Position numbers and translations under genes: made by a program. A DNA stretch of 64,000 nt from Rhizorhabdus dicambivorans (GTDB lineage Bacteria; Pseudomonadota; Alphaproteobacteria; Sphingomonadales; Sphingomonadaceae): assembly GCF_002355275.1 (NCBI RefSeq), contig NZ_CP023449.1, positions 434,001 through 498,000 on the forward strand, read 5' to 3'. The stretch's first letter is position 1; each line of letters starts with the position of its first letter. Of this stretch, positions 8,973 through 18,122 are shown in pieces. The notes beneath the pieces are model-generated. The model was not told the origin of the DNA and ran no database searches. It saw only the letters and a program-made list of their open reading frames with translations.

Positions 8973-9766
8973 CCCGCGACAGCCTGGGGCTGATGCTGCG
9001 GCCATTGCGACAGCGCCAGCCCCGCCACCATCTCGCGCAGTTCCTGGCGCGCCGCGACATGGCCGATGCCGGCCTCGCTGCCGATCGCCTTCAGGTCGAG
9101 CAGGGTGAGCCCCTTGGGGAAGAGTTCGCGATAGATGACGCGCTCGGAGAGACCGGGGATGACGCGGAAGCCGACCCGCTTGGCGAGGTCCTGCATCGCG
9201 TCGGCGACGCGGCGCATGTTGCGCGCCTCCAGATGCTGGAGGCGGTTGCGCAGCAGTACCCAGTCGACCGTGCCGCCGTCGATCCGGCCGCGCGTCTTGC
9301 GCGCCTCCCACACCAGTTCGGCGTAGAAGCTGGGGCGGCGGATCTTGAAGGTCTCGGGATCGACCTGGCCGATCAGGTCGAGATCGACGAAGCTGTCGTT
9401 GATCGGGGTGACCAGCGTGTCGGCGCGGACGATCGCGGCGCGGGCATGCTCGTCGTCGCGGCCCGGCGTGTCGATGACGATGACGTCATGGTCGGCGGAA
9501 AAGCCGTTGATCAGGTCGTCGAGCAGATGGCCGCGCGCGCTGTCGAAGGTCTCGAAGGTCGGGGTCGGCAGCGGCTGGCCGATCCGCCGCTCGGTCGCGA
9601 CGCGGTTCTCCAGATAGCGGGCTAGCGTGCGCTGGCGGGTGTCGAGGTCGATCGCCGCGACCCGCCTGCCGGCGGCGGCGAGCGCGACCGCGACATGCAC
9701 CGAGGTGGTCGACTTGCCCGACCCCCCTTTCTCGTTGGCGAAGGTGATCAGATGGGCGTTCGGCAA
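8969..9766 (-). CDS. mipZ: MipZ-type division-plane positioning ATPase
   Basis: ParA/MinD-superfamily P-loop ATPase of 265 residues. The deviant Walker A is KGGSGKST at residues 13-20, with signature Lys near the start, and the Walker B/switch region is DTPGRDD from residue 99. In Caulobacter, MipZ forms a gradient from the poles and blocks FtsZ assembly except at midcell. The [17 protein letters not shown] stretch and overall length match MipZ rather than chromosomal ParA, and no parB is adjacent. It is divergent from panC over an 82-base gap and translationally coupled to the J-domain gene. Confidence 0.87.
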   Translation of the reverse strand: MPNAHLITFANEKGGSGKSTTSVHVAVALAAAGRRVAAIDLDTRQRTLARYLENRVATERRIGQPLPTPTFETFDSARGHLLDDLINGFSADHDVIVIDTPGRDDEHARAAIVRADTLVTPINDSFVDLDLIGQVDPETFKIRRPSFYAELVWEARKTRGRIDGGTVDWVLLRNRLQHLEARNMRRVADAMQDLAKRVGFRVIPGLSERVIYRELFPKGLTLLDLKAIGSEAGIGHVAARQELREMVAGLALSQWPQHQPQAVAG

Positions 9767-9848
9767 ACTTCGTTCCCTTCACCGCACCGTGCTTGATCCG
9801 CCGGGCGGCCTTGTCCAAGGAGCTTCCACTGAAAGGGGTCTATAGTCG

Positions 9849-10694
9849 GTGGATATCGTCCGGAACATAGCTGATCTGCGAGCGGCGGTCGCAAAACTGA
9901 GGATAAGTGGCGCGTCGGTGGCGCTGGTGCCGACGATGGGCGCGCTCCACGCCGGCCATATCGCCCTTGTGGACGCCGCCCGCGCCAAGGGGTGCCAGGT
10001 CGTCGTCTCGATCTTCGTCAACCCCACCCAGTTCGGCCCTAACGAGGATCTCGACGCCTATCCGCGCCGCGAGGCGGCCGATGTCGCGATGCTGGAGGCG
10101 GCGGGAGCGGCGCTGCTCTGGGCGCCCGACGTCGCCACCATGTATCCGGCGGGCTTCGCCTCCACCGTCAGCGTGGAAGGCGTGAGCGAGCGCTGGGACG
10201 GCGCCGCCCGGCCCGGCCATTTCGCCGGGGTGGCGACGGTGGTCACCAAGCTGTTCCAGCAGGTGAAGCCCGACATCGCCCTGTTCGGGGAGAAGGATTT
10301 CCAGCAGCTGGCGGTGATCCGCCGCTTCGTCGCCGATCTCGACATCGACATCGAGATTGTCGGCGTGCCGACCCAGCGCGAGGATGACGGCCTGGCGATG
10401 TCCTCGCGCAACGCCTATCTCGGCCCCGAGGAGCGGGTGACGGCCCGCACCCTGCCGCGCGCGCTGGGCGAGGCCAAGGCGGCGATCGAGAAGGGCGGCG
10501 ACGTCAAGGCGGCGCTCGATGCCGCGATCACGCGGCTCAGGGACGCCGGGTTCGATCCGATCGACTATGTCGCGCTGGTCGATGCCGCGACCCTCGAGCC
10601 GGTCGAGCGGCCGGACGGCGAAGCCCGCCTGATCGCGGCGGCGAAGCTGGGGCGGACCCGGCTGATCGACAATCTGGCGGTGGGCAAAGCCTGA
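9849..10694 (+). CDS. panC: Pantothenate synthetase
   Basis: ATP-dependent condensation of pantoate and beta-alanine to pantothenate, for coenzyme A synthesis in the cytosol. The 281 residues match the family. The nucleotide-binding HxGH motif is at 34-37 (GALHAGH), followed by NPTQFGPNEDLDAYPR, GEKDFQQL and the KMSKS-like region DGLAMSSRN. The start is GTG at 9849; no better ATG exists. No other pan gene is in view. Confidence 0.95.
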   Translation: MDIVRNIADLRAAVAKLRISGASVALVPTMGALHAGHIALVDAARAKGCQVVVSIFVNPTQFGPNEDLDAYPRREAADVAMLEAAGAALLWAPDVATMYPAGFASTVSVEGVSERWDGAARPGHFAGVATVVTKLFQQVKPDIALFGEKDFQQLAVIRRFVADLDIDIEIVGVPTQREDDGLAMSSRNAYLGPEERVTARTLPRALGEAKAAIEKGGDVKAALDAAITRLRDAGFDPIDYVALVDAATLEPVERPDGEARLIAAAKLGRTRLIDNLAVGKA

Positions 10695-10702
10695 CCGTCG
10701 AA

Positions 10703-11050
10703 TCAGCCCGCCACCGGCAGCCTGATCGTCCCGTCCGGTTCATATTCCAGCGGCCCATAGGCCAGCACCGCGTCGAGCGTCAGGGGGGCGTAGAGATGGG
10801 GGAACAGCGCGCCACCGCGCGACACCTCCCACTTCAGCGCGTCGCCGAGCACCGACAGGTCGACCGTGACGATATGGACATCGTCCCGCCCGGCGAAATG
10901 CCTGGCCAGCGTCTCGCCGAGCTGGTCGGCGGTCGACATGTGGATATAGCCATCGGCCAGGTCGACCGGTGCGCCGTCGAAGCGGCCATCCGCCTCCAGC
11001 CGCGCCAGCTCCGGCCCGAGCAATATCTTGTAGGCGACCGCCTCCGCCAC
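10703..11050 (-). CDS. DUF952 family protein
   Basis: Small soluble protein of 115 residues with the DUF952 pattern: YKILLGPEL near the start, DGYIHMSTADQL at about residues 33-44, VDL, and LFPHLYAPL near 83. The His and Asp/Glu pattern suggests an ART-like or binding fold, but no activity is established for the family. It starts 2 bases after the stop of the downstream-facing dehydrogenase gene, so the two form an operon, and it converges with panC 8 bases away. Confidence 0.82.
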   Translation of the reverse strand: MAEAVAYKILLGPELARLEADGRFDGAPVDLADGYIHMSTADQLGETLARHFAGRDDVHIVTVDLSVLGDALKWEVSRGGALFPHLYAPLTLDAVLAYGPLEYEPDGTIRLPVAG

Positions 11051-11052
11051 GA

Positions 11053-11925
11053 TCAGAAGCTCGGCACCGGGGTTTCGCCCGAATAGTCGTAGAAGCCCTT
11101 GCCGGTCTTGCGGCCCAGCCAGCCGGCCTCGACCAGCTTCAGCAGGATCGGCGCGGGGCGATATTTGGGATCGCCGAAATCGGCCTGGAACACCTTGAGC
11201 ACCTCGACGATCGTGTCGAGGCCGACCATGTCGGCCAGGGTCAGCGGGCCCATCGGGTGGCCGCAGCCCAGCTTCATGCCCGCATCGATGTCAGGGATCG
11301 AGGCGAGCCGTTCGCCCGCCGCGAAGGCCGCTTCGTTGAGCAGCGGCAGCAGGATGCGGTTGACGACGAAGCCGGGGCTGTCGGTGGCGAGGATCGTGGT
11401 CTTGCCGGTCTTGCGGCCGAATTCGCGCGCCGCCTCGACCGCCGCCTCGCCGGTGGCGAGACCCCTGATCAGCTCGAGCAGCGGCATCAGCGGCACCGGG
11501 TTGAAGAAGTGCATGCCGATGAAGCGCTGTGGATCGGGCACCGCCTGCGCCAGCCGGGTGATCGAGATCGACGAGGTGTTGGTGGCGAGGATCGCGGTGG
11601 GGCTGAGCACCTTGGCGATGGTCTCGAAGATGGTGCGCTTGACGGCCTCGCGCTCGGTGGCGGCCTCGATGATGATCTCGGCGGCGCGCATCGGCTCCAG
11701 ATCGGCGACCGGCACGAGCAGCGCGTCGGCCGCGTCGCGCTTGGCGGCGTCGAGCTTGCCGCGCTCGACCGCCTTGTCGAGCTGCTTGACGATCCCGGCC
11801 TTGCCCTTGGCGGCGACGTCCAGCGAGACGTCGGACAGCAGCACCTTGATGCCGGCCTGTGCCGCGATCTGGGCGATGCCCGCGCCCATCTGCCCCGCGC
11901 CGACCACGCCGATGACGTCCACCAT
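11053..11925 (-). CDS. 3-hydroxybutyryl-CoA dehydrogenase
   Basis: NAD-dependent oxidation of 3-hydroxyacyl-CoA (or reduction of acetoacetyl-CoA) in fatty-acid or butyrate/PHB metabolism. The 290 residues have a Rossmann motif GAGQMG at 9-14 and the HCDH family signature [16 protein letters not shown] in the middle; the C-terminal dimerisation domain has [18 protein letters not shown]. It is a single-domain enzyme without a fused hydratase. The start was set at ATG 11925, which has GGGAGA about 7 bases upstream; longer readings add a Cys-rich non-family extension. Confidence 0.93.
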   Translation of the reverse strand: MVDVIGVVGAGQMGAGIAQIAAQAGIKVLLSDVSLDVAAKGKAGIVKQLDKAVERGKLDAAKRDAADALLVPVADLEPMRAAEIIIEAATEREAVKRTIFETIAKVLSPTAILATNTSSISITRLAQAVPDPQRFIGMHFFNPVPLMPLLELIRGLATGEAAVEAAREFGRKTGKTTILATDSPGFVVNRILLPLLNEAAFAAGERLASIPDIDAGMKLGCGHPMGPLTLADMVGLDTIVEVLKVFQADFGDPKYRPAPILLKLVEAGWLGRKTGKGFYDYSGETPVPSF

Positions 11926-11960
11926 GATGCTGTCTCCCAAACGACCGTTACAGCGGCCTG

Positions 11961-13109
11961 TTAGTCGGCCGCGCCGGTCTTCGCAATCGCAACATTCCAC
12001 TCTTTGCCGACCTGCTGGTCTTTTTCAGAGGGTAGCCGGGCGGCATGCTGCACCGCGAATCGCGTGGGGTCGAGCCGTGCCAGCGCCCAGACCGCCGCGC
12101 CGCGCACCACCGGCGCCGGATCGTCGAGCAGCGCCTCGACCATCGGCACCAGGCCCGCTCGCCGGCTGTTGCCGGCGGCGATCAGCGCGTTGCGCAGCAT
12201 CCGGTCGCGACCGATGCGCTTGATCGGAGATCCCGAGAAGATCGCCCGGAAGGCGGCGTCGTCCATTGCCAGCAGGTCGGCCAGTTCGGGTGCGGCCAGC
12301 TCGGCGCGGGCGGCGAAGGCGCGGTTGGCGGCGCCGGCCTGGGCGAATTTGTTCCAGGGGCAGACCGCCAGGCAATCGTCGCAGCCATAGATGCGGTTGC
12401 CGATGGCCGAACGGAATTCATGCGGGATCGGCCCCTTATGCTCGATCGTCAGATAGGAGATGCAGCGCCGCGCATCGACCACATAGGGGCGGGGGAAGGC
12501 ATCGGTCGGGCAGGCCGTCTGGCAGGCGTCGCAGCTGCCGCAGCGATCGTCATGGGCCTCGTCGGGCGGCAGATCGAGGCTGGTCATGATCGCGCCGAGG
12601 AACAGCCAGCTGCCATGATCGCGCGAGACGAGGTTGCTGTGCTTGCCCTGCCAGCCGATCCCGGCGGCGGCCGACAGCGGCTTCTCCATCACCGGGGCGG
12701 TGTCGACGAATACCTTCAGCTCGCCCCCGGCGCGATCGACCAGCCAGCGGGCGAGATGCTTCAGCGCCTTCTTGACGATGTCATGATAGTCGGCGCCCTG
12801 CGCATAGACCGAGATGCGGCCGATGCCGGGTTCGTCTGCCAGCCGCATCGGATTCTCGCGCGGGGCATAGCTCATGCCCAGCATGATCAGGCTGCGGGCC
12901 TCGGGCCACAGGGCCTGCGGCCGCGCCCGCTGGCCTTTGCGCGCCTCCATCCAGTCCATCGATCCGTGCGCGCCGGCCTCCAGCCAGTCGTCGAGCCGTT
13001 CCGCCGCTTCCGGCGCCGCATCGGCGCGGGCAAAGCCGCACGCGGCGAAGCCCAGCGCCAGCGCCTCGGCGCGGATCGCCTCGCGCAGCGAAGAGGGATC
13101 GGTGGTCAT
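11961..13109 (-). CDS. queG: Epoxyqueuosine reductase
   Basis: Cobalamin- and Fe-S-dependent last step of queuosine formation in tRNA: reduces epoxyqueuosine to queuosine. The 382 residues carry two [4Fe-4S] motifs, [12 protein letters not shown] and [13 protein letters not shown], after the cobalamin-binding N-terminal domain, and a C-terminal HEAT-like tail ([21 protein letters not shown]). The chosen ATG gives [12 protein letters not shown] and has AGGAG 8 bases upstream. A queuosine-precursor transporter (yhhQ) lies 25 kb away in this window, consistent with salvage plus this maturation step. Confidence 0.94.
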   Translation of the reverse strand: MTTDPSSLREAIRAEALALGFAACGFARADAAPEAAERLDDWLEAGAHGSMDWMEARKGQRARPQALWPEARSLIMLGMSYAPRENPMRLADEPGIGRISVYAQGADYHDIVKKALKHLARWLVDRAGGELKVFVDTAPVMEKPLSAAAGIGWQGKHSNLVSRDHGSWLFLGAIMTSLDLPPDEAHDDRCGSCDACQTACPTDAFPRPYVVDARRCISYLTIEHKGPIPHEFRSAIGNRIYGCDDCLAVCPWNKFAQAGAANRAFAARAELAAPELADLLAMDDAAFRAIFSGSPIKRIGRDRMLRNALIAAGNSRRAGLVPMVEALLDDPAPVVRGAAVWALARLDPTRFAVQHAARLPSEKDQQVGKEWNVAIAKTGAAD

Positions 13110-13254
13110 TCCATAGACTCCTATCCTCCGCCGTCGTCCCGCGTCAGCCCGAATGACGATGATGGGCTGCGAATCCGGGCAGGATTGTAACCAAGCCCAA
13201 GGTTGAACCGTATCCTTTCCGTCTCCACATGCGGAGAAGACCAAGGAGAAGGCG

Positions 13255-13746
13255 GTGATCGATCGGCGTGGCTTGCTGGGCGCGGGGATGGCGACCGCGG
13301 TGACCGCGATCATCGCGGGCCGGGCCTTTTCGGCACCGAAGGAGAAGCAGGGCTTCGCCTTCACCCTGAGCGACGCCGAATGGCGCAAGCGGCTGAGCCC
13401 CGATGCCTATGCGACGCTGCGCCACGAAGCGACCGAGCGGCCCTTCACCAGCCCGCTCAACAAGGAGCACCGCACCGGCACCTATCTGTGCGCGGGCTGC
13501 GATCTGCCGCTCTTCTCCTCGCTCACCAAATATAATAGCGGCACCGGCTGGCCCAGCTTCTGGCGCCCGCTGCCCCGCGCGGTCGGCACCAGCACCGACT
13601 ATGCGATCGGCTATGCGCGGACCGAGGTGCATTGCAGCCGCTGCGGCGGCCATCTCGGCCATGTCTTCGACGATGGCCCGCCGCCCAGCGGCAAGCGCTA
13701 CTGCATGAACGGCGTCGCGCTGAAATTCGTGCCGAAGAAGGCCTGA
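13255..13746 (+). CDS. msrB: Peptide methionine-R-sulfoxide reductase, exported
   Basis: Reduces methionine-R-sulfoxide in proteins. The 163 residues begin with a Tat-type leader (DRRGLLGAG, then a hydrophobic segment to about AFSA), so the enzyme is probably periplasmic. The zinc cysteines are at 79/82 and 127/130, the NSGTGWPSF block is at 94-102 and the catalytic Cys is at 150 (RYCMNG). The start is GTG with AGGAG upstream. It is divergent from queG and ends at a strong bidirectional terminator. A Tat leader on MsrB is known in some Alphaproteobacteria. Confidence 0.92.
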   Translation: MIDRRGLLGAGMATAVTAIIAGRAFSAPKEKQGFAFTLSDAEWRKRLSPDAYATLRHEATERPFTSPLNKEHRTGTYLCAGCDLPLFSSLTKYNSGTGWPSFWRPLPRAVGTSTDYAIGYARTEVHCSRCGGHLGHVFDDGPPPSGKRYCMNGVALKFVPKKA

Positions 13747-13762
13747 TCGCGCGGCTTCAACG

Positions 13763-13800
13763 AAAAAGCCCGGCCACCCCTGGGGATGGCCGGGCTTTTT
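13763..13800. terminator. Bidirectional terminator between msrB and the cold shock gene
   Basis: Perfect 14-base arms AAAAAGCCCGGCCA and TGGCCGGGCTTTTT around a 10-base loop give a GC stem followed by a T run on both strands. It serves the two convergent genes on either side. Confidence 0.95.
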
Positions 13801-13818
13801 CGTCAGGCGTTCGCCCGA

Positions 13819-14613
13819 TCAGCTGAGCGGGGTGAGATTCACCGCAGCATATTTGCCCCGACGATCGACCTCCAGCTCGAACTCGAGCCGGTCGCCTTCG
13901 TTGAGGTTGGTCATGCCGGCGCGCTCGACGGCCGAGATGTGGACGAAGGCATCGGGCTGGCCGTCATCGCGCTGGATGAAGCCGAAGCCCTTCATCGCGT
14001 TGAAGAACTTGACCGTGCCGGTGGCCTTTTCGCCGGTCAGCTGGCGCGACGGGCCGCCACGCGGCGCACCGCCGAAACCACCTTCGCGCGGCTCGCGGGG
14101 TGCGCGCTCCTCGACCGGAAGCGGATCGCCCTCGATCTTGAGGTCGGTCGCGGAAATGCGACCGCCGCGATCGACGAGGGTGAACTCGAGCGGCTGGCCT
14201 TCGGCCAGGCCGGTCAGGCCGGCCTGCTCGACCGCGGAGATATGAACGAACACATCCTCGCCGCCATCGTCACGAACGACGAAGCCGAAACCCTTCTGGC
14301 CGTTGAAGAATTTGACGACGCCCTTGCCCTCGCCGATGACCTGGGCCGGCATGCCGCCACGGCCACCGCCGCCGCCGCCGCCGAAACCGCCGCCGCCACC
14401 GCCGCGGAAACCGCCGCCGCCGCCGCCACCGCCGAAGCGGTCACCGCCGCCGCCGCCGTAGCCGCCGCCACCGCCGAAACGGTCACCGCCGCCACCAAAG
14501 CGGTCGCCGCCGAAGCCGCCGCCGCCGCCATAGCCACCGTAACTCTCGTCACCGAAGCCGTCGCGCTTGTCCCTGCCGCCGCGCGGACCGCGCTTCCCTC
14601 TATCGAAACCCAT
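13819..14613 (-). CDS. Double cold-shock-domain protein with glycine-rich N-terminus
   Basis: Single-stranded nucleic-acid-binding protein of 264 residues. Residues 1-20 are basic (RGKRGPRGGRDKR), about 21-88 are almost pure Gly with Asp-Arg-Phe and Tyr spacers, and two cold shock domains follow (about 95-162 and 195-262). Both keep the RNP motifs KGFGF and VFVHIS or AFVHIS. The two domains are joined by a Glu/Pro/Arg linker. Two-CSD proteins are common in Alphaproteobacteria; the long RGG-like tract suggests RNA binding or condensate behaviour, which is inference. The ATG giving MGFDRGKRG was chosen because it matches sphingomonad homologues; a start at 14697 would add 28 residues. Confidence 0.88.
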   Translation of the reverse strand: MGFDRGKRGPRGGRDKRDGFGDESYGGYGGGGGFGGDRFGGGGDRFGGGGGYGGGGGDRFGGGGGGGGFRGGGGGGFGGGGGGGRGGMPAQVIGEGKGVVKFFNGQKGFGFVVRDDGGEDVFVHISAVEQAGLTGLAEGQPLEFTLVDRGGRISATDLKIEGDPLPVEERAPREPREGGFGGAPRGGPSRQLTGEKATGTVKFFNAMKGFGFIQRDDGQPDAFVHISAVERAGMTNLNEGDRLEFELEVDRRGKYAAVNLTPLS

Positions 14614-14951
14614 GCCTTGCAGATCTTCCCGAATCGCGCCCCGAGCATCGAAAGGATGTGGCGCCGGGCGTTGGCCCATCATCCCTCCGGCGCGCAAAAA
14701 TCAGACGCGCCTGAACAGAGGCATAAAGCAAAGTAAAGCGTCTAGCGAGCGGTTTCGCCATGCAAAGGCCTGTAACCGCACGCCGATTTGGCCCAAACTG
14801 TCGCCGAGACGAGCATGTAACCGTATTTTCTTACCCCCTGCGGCATCGGCGCAACGCGATTCCCGGGCTAGGGTCGCGCCTCTTCAGTCCGAGTCGCGCC
14901 AAGTCTCAGGCCGCCCTCGGCTGATTCCCTGATGAACGATTCGGACAAAGC
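14614..14951. other. 338-base divergent intergenic region
   Basis: Gap between the divergent cold shock and TerC genes. I see no gene. It holds A/T-richer patches around 14695-14735 and 14815-14835 that could contain promoters, but no convincing -35/-10 pair. Part of it may be a long 5' leader of the cold shock mRNA, as is common for that family. Confidence 0.5.
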
Positions 14952-15683
14952 ATGACTGACATTGCCGCCATTTTCGCCGATCCCGCCAACTGGGCCGCGC
15001 TGGCCGCGCTGGTGACGATGGAAGTCGTGCTCGGCATCGACAATCTCATCTTCATCTCGATCCTCACCAACAAGCTGCCGGAGCAGTATCGCGCACGGGC
15101 CCGCGCGATCGGCATCGGTCTGGCATTGGGGCTGCGCCTGGTGCTGCTGAGCCTGATCGCCTTCATCGTCACCCTGACCCGGCCGATCCTCGATCTGTTC
15201 GGCCATCCGCTGTCGTGGCGCGATATCATCCTGATCGCGGGCGGACTCTTCCTGGTCTGGAAGGCGACCAAGGAGATCCACCACAATGTCGACGTGCAGG
15301 GCGACGACGGGCTGTTCGACACGGAGCGCGCCGGGCTCTCCTTCGGGGCGGCGATCGTCCAGATCATCCTGCTCGACCTGGTCTTTTCGATCGATTCGAT
15401 CATCACCGCGGTGGGCATGACCGATCATGTGCCGATCATGTTCATCGCGGTGATCGCCGCGGTCGCGGCGATGATAACCGCCGCGGGCCCGCTGTCGCGC
15501 TTCATCGAGAAGAACCCGACGGTGGTGATGCTGGCGCTGGCCTTCCTGTTCATGATCGGCATGACGCTGATCGCCGAGGGCTTCGGGGCGCATGTGCCCA
15601 AGGGCTATATCTATGCGGCAATGGCCTTCTCGGCGGCGGTCGAGGGGCTGAACATGGTGCAGCGCCGGCGCAGGAAGCGGTAG
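14952..15683 (+). CDS. TerC-family integral membrane protein
   Basis: Inner-membrane protein of 243 residues with about seven hydrophobic segments. The two acidic family motifs are visible: EVVLGIDN (about residues 24-31) and DLVFSIDSI (about 140-148), which line the presumed metal path. The TerC/YkoY/YgdQ family is linked to tellurite resistance and to manganese export during co-translocational metallation; the substrate here is not known. It stands alone, with basic residues (RRRRKR) at the cytosolic C-terminus. Confidence 0.88.
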   Translation: MTDIAAIFADPANWAALAALVTMEVVLGIDNLIFISILTNKLPEQYRARARAIGIGLALGLRLVLLSLIAFIVTLTRPILDLFGHPLSWRDIILIAGGLFLVWKATKEIHHNVDVQGDDGLFDTERAGLSFGAAIVQIILLDLVFSIDSIITAVGMTDHVPIMFIAVIAAVAAMITAAGPLSRFIEKNPTVVMLALAFLFMIGMTLIAEGFGAHVPKGYIYAAMAFSAAVEGLNMVQRRRRKR

Positions 15684-15772
15684 CGGCCCGCGCCCGGCCG
15701 CGGCGGCCCGTCGGCCACATGCCGTTCAGCATCGCTGTGCCAAATGAGGCACTCGTTCGTTCGAGTGTCGTG

Positions 15773-16345
15773 ATGCATATCGATATCCATTCGAGGAAGG
15801 TCCGGCTGGCCGCCGGCGCGGCGGCATTCCTGGGGCTCGTCGCCTGGCTGGTGCCGCCGACGACGCCGCAGTCGCGGCCCTCGCCGTTGCGCGCCTTCGC
15901 CACCATCGATCCGCACCGCGACGATGCGGCCGCCCTGCCCAGGGGCCGCACCGCCACCGTCTGGAGCGCCGAGGCCTGGCGGCGCTGGCATGCGGGCGAA
16001 GCCGCCGCCCCGCCGCCCCTGGCCGTGCCTGCGCCGATGCCGGTACTGCCGCCGCCGCGGGTGGCCGCCCCCCGCCGTGCCGCGCCGCCGCCGCCCGCCG
16101 CCGACGAGGATCGCTATTGGGAGGAGCGGGAGGCCGAGGATCGCCGCTGGGCCGAGCGTCGGCAGGAGGATGAACATCGCTGGCGGCAACGCTGGCGTGA
16201 GGAGCGCCGCTGGTCCGAGGAGGGCGACCGCTGGGACCCCGATGGCGAGGACCGCGCCTATGAGCGGCGCGAGCGTGTCATCGAACGGCGGATGCGCCGC
16301 TTTCCCGACGACGACCCCTATTATGAGGGGGAAGACGAAGGGTGA
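15773..16345 (+). CDS. Unassigned membrane-anchored Pro/Arg/Glu/Trp-rich protein
   Basis: About 190 residues, not recognised. One hydrophobic segment near residues 10-29 ([18 protein letters not shown]) anchors it, followed by a Pro/Ala-rich stretch and a strongly charged C-terminal half in which Trp recurs between Arg and Glu ([26 protein letters not shown]), suggesting a long charged helix. The tail is acidic ([12 protein letters not shown]). An in-frame ATG at 15720 is an alternative start. Homologues seem limited to sphingomonads as far as I recall. No function is proposed. Confidence 0.55.
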   Translation: MHIDIHSRKVRLAAGAAAFLGLVAWLVPPTTPQSRPSPLRAFATIDPHRDDAAALPRGRTATVWSAEAWRRWHAGEAAAPPPLAVPAPMPVLPPPRVAAPRRAAPPPPAADEDRYWEEREAEDRRWAERRQEDEHRWRQRWREERRWSEEGDRWDPDGEDRAYERRERVIERRMRRFPDDDPYYEGEDEG

Positions 16346-16419
16346 GGCGGCGCGCCGGGTTCGCTTCGCGATGGCGCATGGCGCTTCCACCCCGGACGAT
16401 CAGGCCCTAAGAAGGCGGC

Positions 16420-16602
16420 ATGTCCGCCGACCGCTTCGAACGCCACCGCCAGCCCTGGACCCCCGACGAGGTGCAGAAGCTTCACACCCTCGCGAAAAAG
16501 GGCATGGCGCTCAAGGCGATCGCCAAGGCGCTCAAGCGCAGCGAGGAATCGACCAAGGACCGCGCCAAGGCGGACGGGCTGAACATCGCCAAGCTGCGCT
16601 GA
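16420..16602 (+). CDS. Small helix-turn-helix-like protein
   Basis: Sixty residues: a basic N-terminus ([17 protein letters not shown]) and then [24 protein letters not shown], which reads as a SANT/homeodomain-like helix-turn-helix (W-x-DE start, then two helices). It is probably DNA-binding or a small structural protein. The ATG is preceded by AAGGCGGC. It sits 74 bases after the charged membrane protein gene on the same strand; no operator is visible. Confidence 0.65.
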   Translation: MSADRFERHRQPWTPDEVQKLHTLAKKGMALKAIAKALKRSEESTKDRAKADGLNIAKLR

Positions 16603-16707
16603 CCCTCTGCCGTATTGCTGTTGCATATATGCCATACACCTCGCCACGATCGCATCCGTGCCGCTTTTCGATTGGCCGTGGCCCGGTAACTCGGTCATGA
16701 AGCGGTC

Positions 16708-17343
16708 ATGAAGGGTGGGAGCGAATCGGGAGCGGGCAAGCCGGCAGGCGCGTCTGAGCGCATATTGCGGGCGCTGGCGGCGGAATTCCCGCGGCTGCAC
16801 GATCGCCAGTCCTTCCTGGACAGCGCCGCGCTCAAGGCCTGGTACGAGAAAGAGGGCGAAACGCTCAGCGACAATGAGCGCCAGGCGGTCACCCGCGCGC
16901 TCAGCCGGCTGGTCAGCGACGGCAGCATTTCCGAAGTACTGTGGCCCAGCGGCCATGCGGACAAGGTGCAGCTCCCCGAGCAGGGGATGATCGCGGTCTC
17001 GGTCAATCTCGGCTCGCTGCGCGAGGAACGGCTTGCCTGGGAAGCCCAGCGCGAAGGGCCCGAGCCGAGCCAGGAACGCATCGTCACCGAGATCATCACG
17101 CGCACCCGGCCCTGGATCGACGCCAATCTGGACGGGGGCAAGCTGCCGTTGCTGCTGGTCAACGCCAGCATCATCCACGGATCCAACGCCTTCGATATCC
17201 TCATCAGCGCGCAATATCGCAACCCCTACAACCTGCTGCGCTACACGCGTGAGGTGGTACAGGTGGCGCCGCATGTCGCCGGCACCCACACGATGCTGGT
17301 TGCCCAGAATTACGGCTTCCCGGATTTCGCCGCCAAGCGCTGA
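16708..17343 (+). CDS. Conserved hypothetical protein
   Basis: Soluble protein of 211 residues, function not recognised. An N-terminal helical part (about 1-75) could be a winged helix ([18 protein letters not shown]). The C-terminal half, [24 protein letters not shown] followed by [16 protein letters not shown], vaguely resembles the alpha-beta ligand-binding fold of Lrp/AsnC regulators. I regard this as a weak resemblance. The ATG at 16708 follows a duplicated GGTCATGAAG. It stands alone between HTH-like and rubrerythrin genes. Confidence 0.6.
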   Translation: MKGGSESGAGKPAGASERILRALAAEFPRLHDRQSFLDSAALKAWYEKEGETLSDNERQAVTRALSRLVSDGSISEVLWPSGHADKVQLPEQGMIAVSVNLGSLREERLAWEAQREGPEPSQERIVTEIITRTRPWIDANLDGGKLPLLLVNASIIHGSNAFDILISAQYRNPYNLLRYTREVVQVAPHVAGTHTMLVAQNYGFPDFAAKR

Positions 17344-17526
17344 ACTTCTCTCTTTGCGACTGCCTCGCAATTGCATCATTACTTGCCGGACCCTGTCGCG
17401 CCACTGATCGAAATCTTGGATCAGCCTCGGCGGAATTATCGATTTGCTTTTTGATCGCCGCCACGACCTGATGCTCTCCAAACAATAGAAATGCGGAGTC
17501 CGGTTCCAGCGAGAAGGAGAGCGATC

Positions 17527-17943
17527 ATGGGTCTGAAGGGCAGCAAGACGGAAGAGAATCTCAAGGCCGCGTTTGCCGGCGAGAGCCAGGCCAATCGCCG
17601 CTATCTCTATTTCGCGCAGAAGGCCGACATCGAAGGCTATAACGACGTCGCCGCCGTGTTCCGCTCGACCGCCGAGGGCGAGACCGGCCACGCCCATGGC
17701 CATCTCGAATTCCTCGAGGAGACTGGCGATCCGGCGACCGGAGAGCCGATCGGCGACACGATCAAGAACCTCAAGGCGTCGATCGCGGGCGAGACCCACG
17801 AATATACCGACATGTATCCGGGCATGGCCAAGTCCGCCCGCGACGAGGGCTTCGACGAGATCGCCGACTGGTTCGAGACGCTCGCCAAGGCCGAGAAGAG
17901 CCACGCCGGCCGCTTCACCAAGGCGCTCGAAACGCTGGCGTGA
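17527..17943 (+). CDS. Rubrerythrin-like diiron protein (no rubredoxin domain)
   Basis: Ferritin-like four-helix protein of 138 residues, probably a peroxide reductase. Likely diiron ligands are Glu19, Glu52/His55, Glu89 and Glu123/His126 (ETGH and EKSH pairs). The usual C-terminal rubredoxin domain is absent, so electrons must come from another protein. The downstream Fe-S oxidoreductase gene (18123) is the obvious candidate. The start has AAGGAGAG 5-6 bases upstream. This gene, the Fe-S protein and a DUF3501 gene recur together in sphingomonads, as far as I recall. Confidence 0.88.
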   Translation: MGLKGSKTEENLKAAFAGESQANRRYLYFAQKADIEGYNDVAAVFRSTAEGETGHAHGHLEFLEETGDPATGEPIGDTIKNLKASIAGETHEYTDMYPGMAKSARDEGFDEIADWFETLAKAEKSHAGRFTKALETLA

Positions 17944-17957
17944 TGCCTTTGCCCTAG

Positions 17958-18086
17958 TTCCTCCCCGGTATGGGGAGGGGGACCGCACGAGGTGCGGTGG
18001 AGGGGAGGCCGTCGCAGACCGCGCTTACGCGCCACCCCTCCACCATCCTGCGGATGGTCCCCCTCCCCTGCAGCGCAGGGGAGGAA
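17958..18086. repeat. CCTCCCC/GGGGAGG palindromic repeat, copy B
   Basis: About 129 bases with mirrored ends (TTCCTCCCC and GGGGAGGAA) and inner GGGGGACC/GGTCCCCC arms plus CTCCACC/GGTGGAGG. It lies between the rubrerythrin and Fe-S oxidoreductase genes, so the mRNA of this operon would contain a large hairpin here. Confidence 0.9.
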
Positions 18087-18122
18087 TGCCGGCTGTTGCG
18101 ACACATCCAAAAGGGAGAGCCC

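Noticed and set aside
7015-9060. Fusion of phosphomutase with upstream sequence into one 681-codon protein
   Set aside because: The extra N-terminal part is antisense-like translation of the repeat and of the J-domain and mipZ genes; the TTG start with GGAGG explains the gene.
14214-14648. Alanine-rich frames (AAATAAT type) in the cold shock gene region
   Set aside because: They are the alternative frames of the CCGCCG glycine tract.
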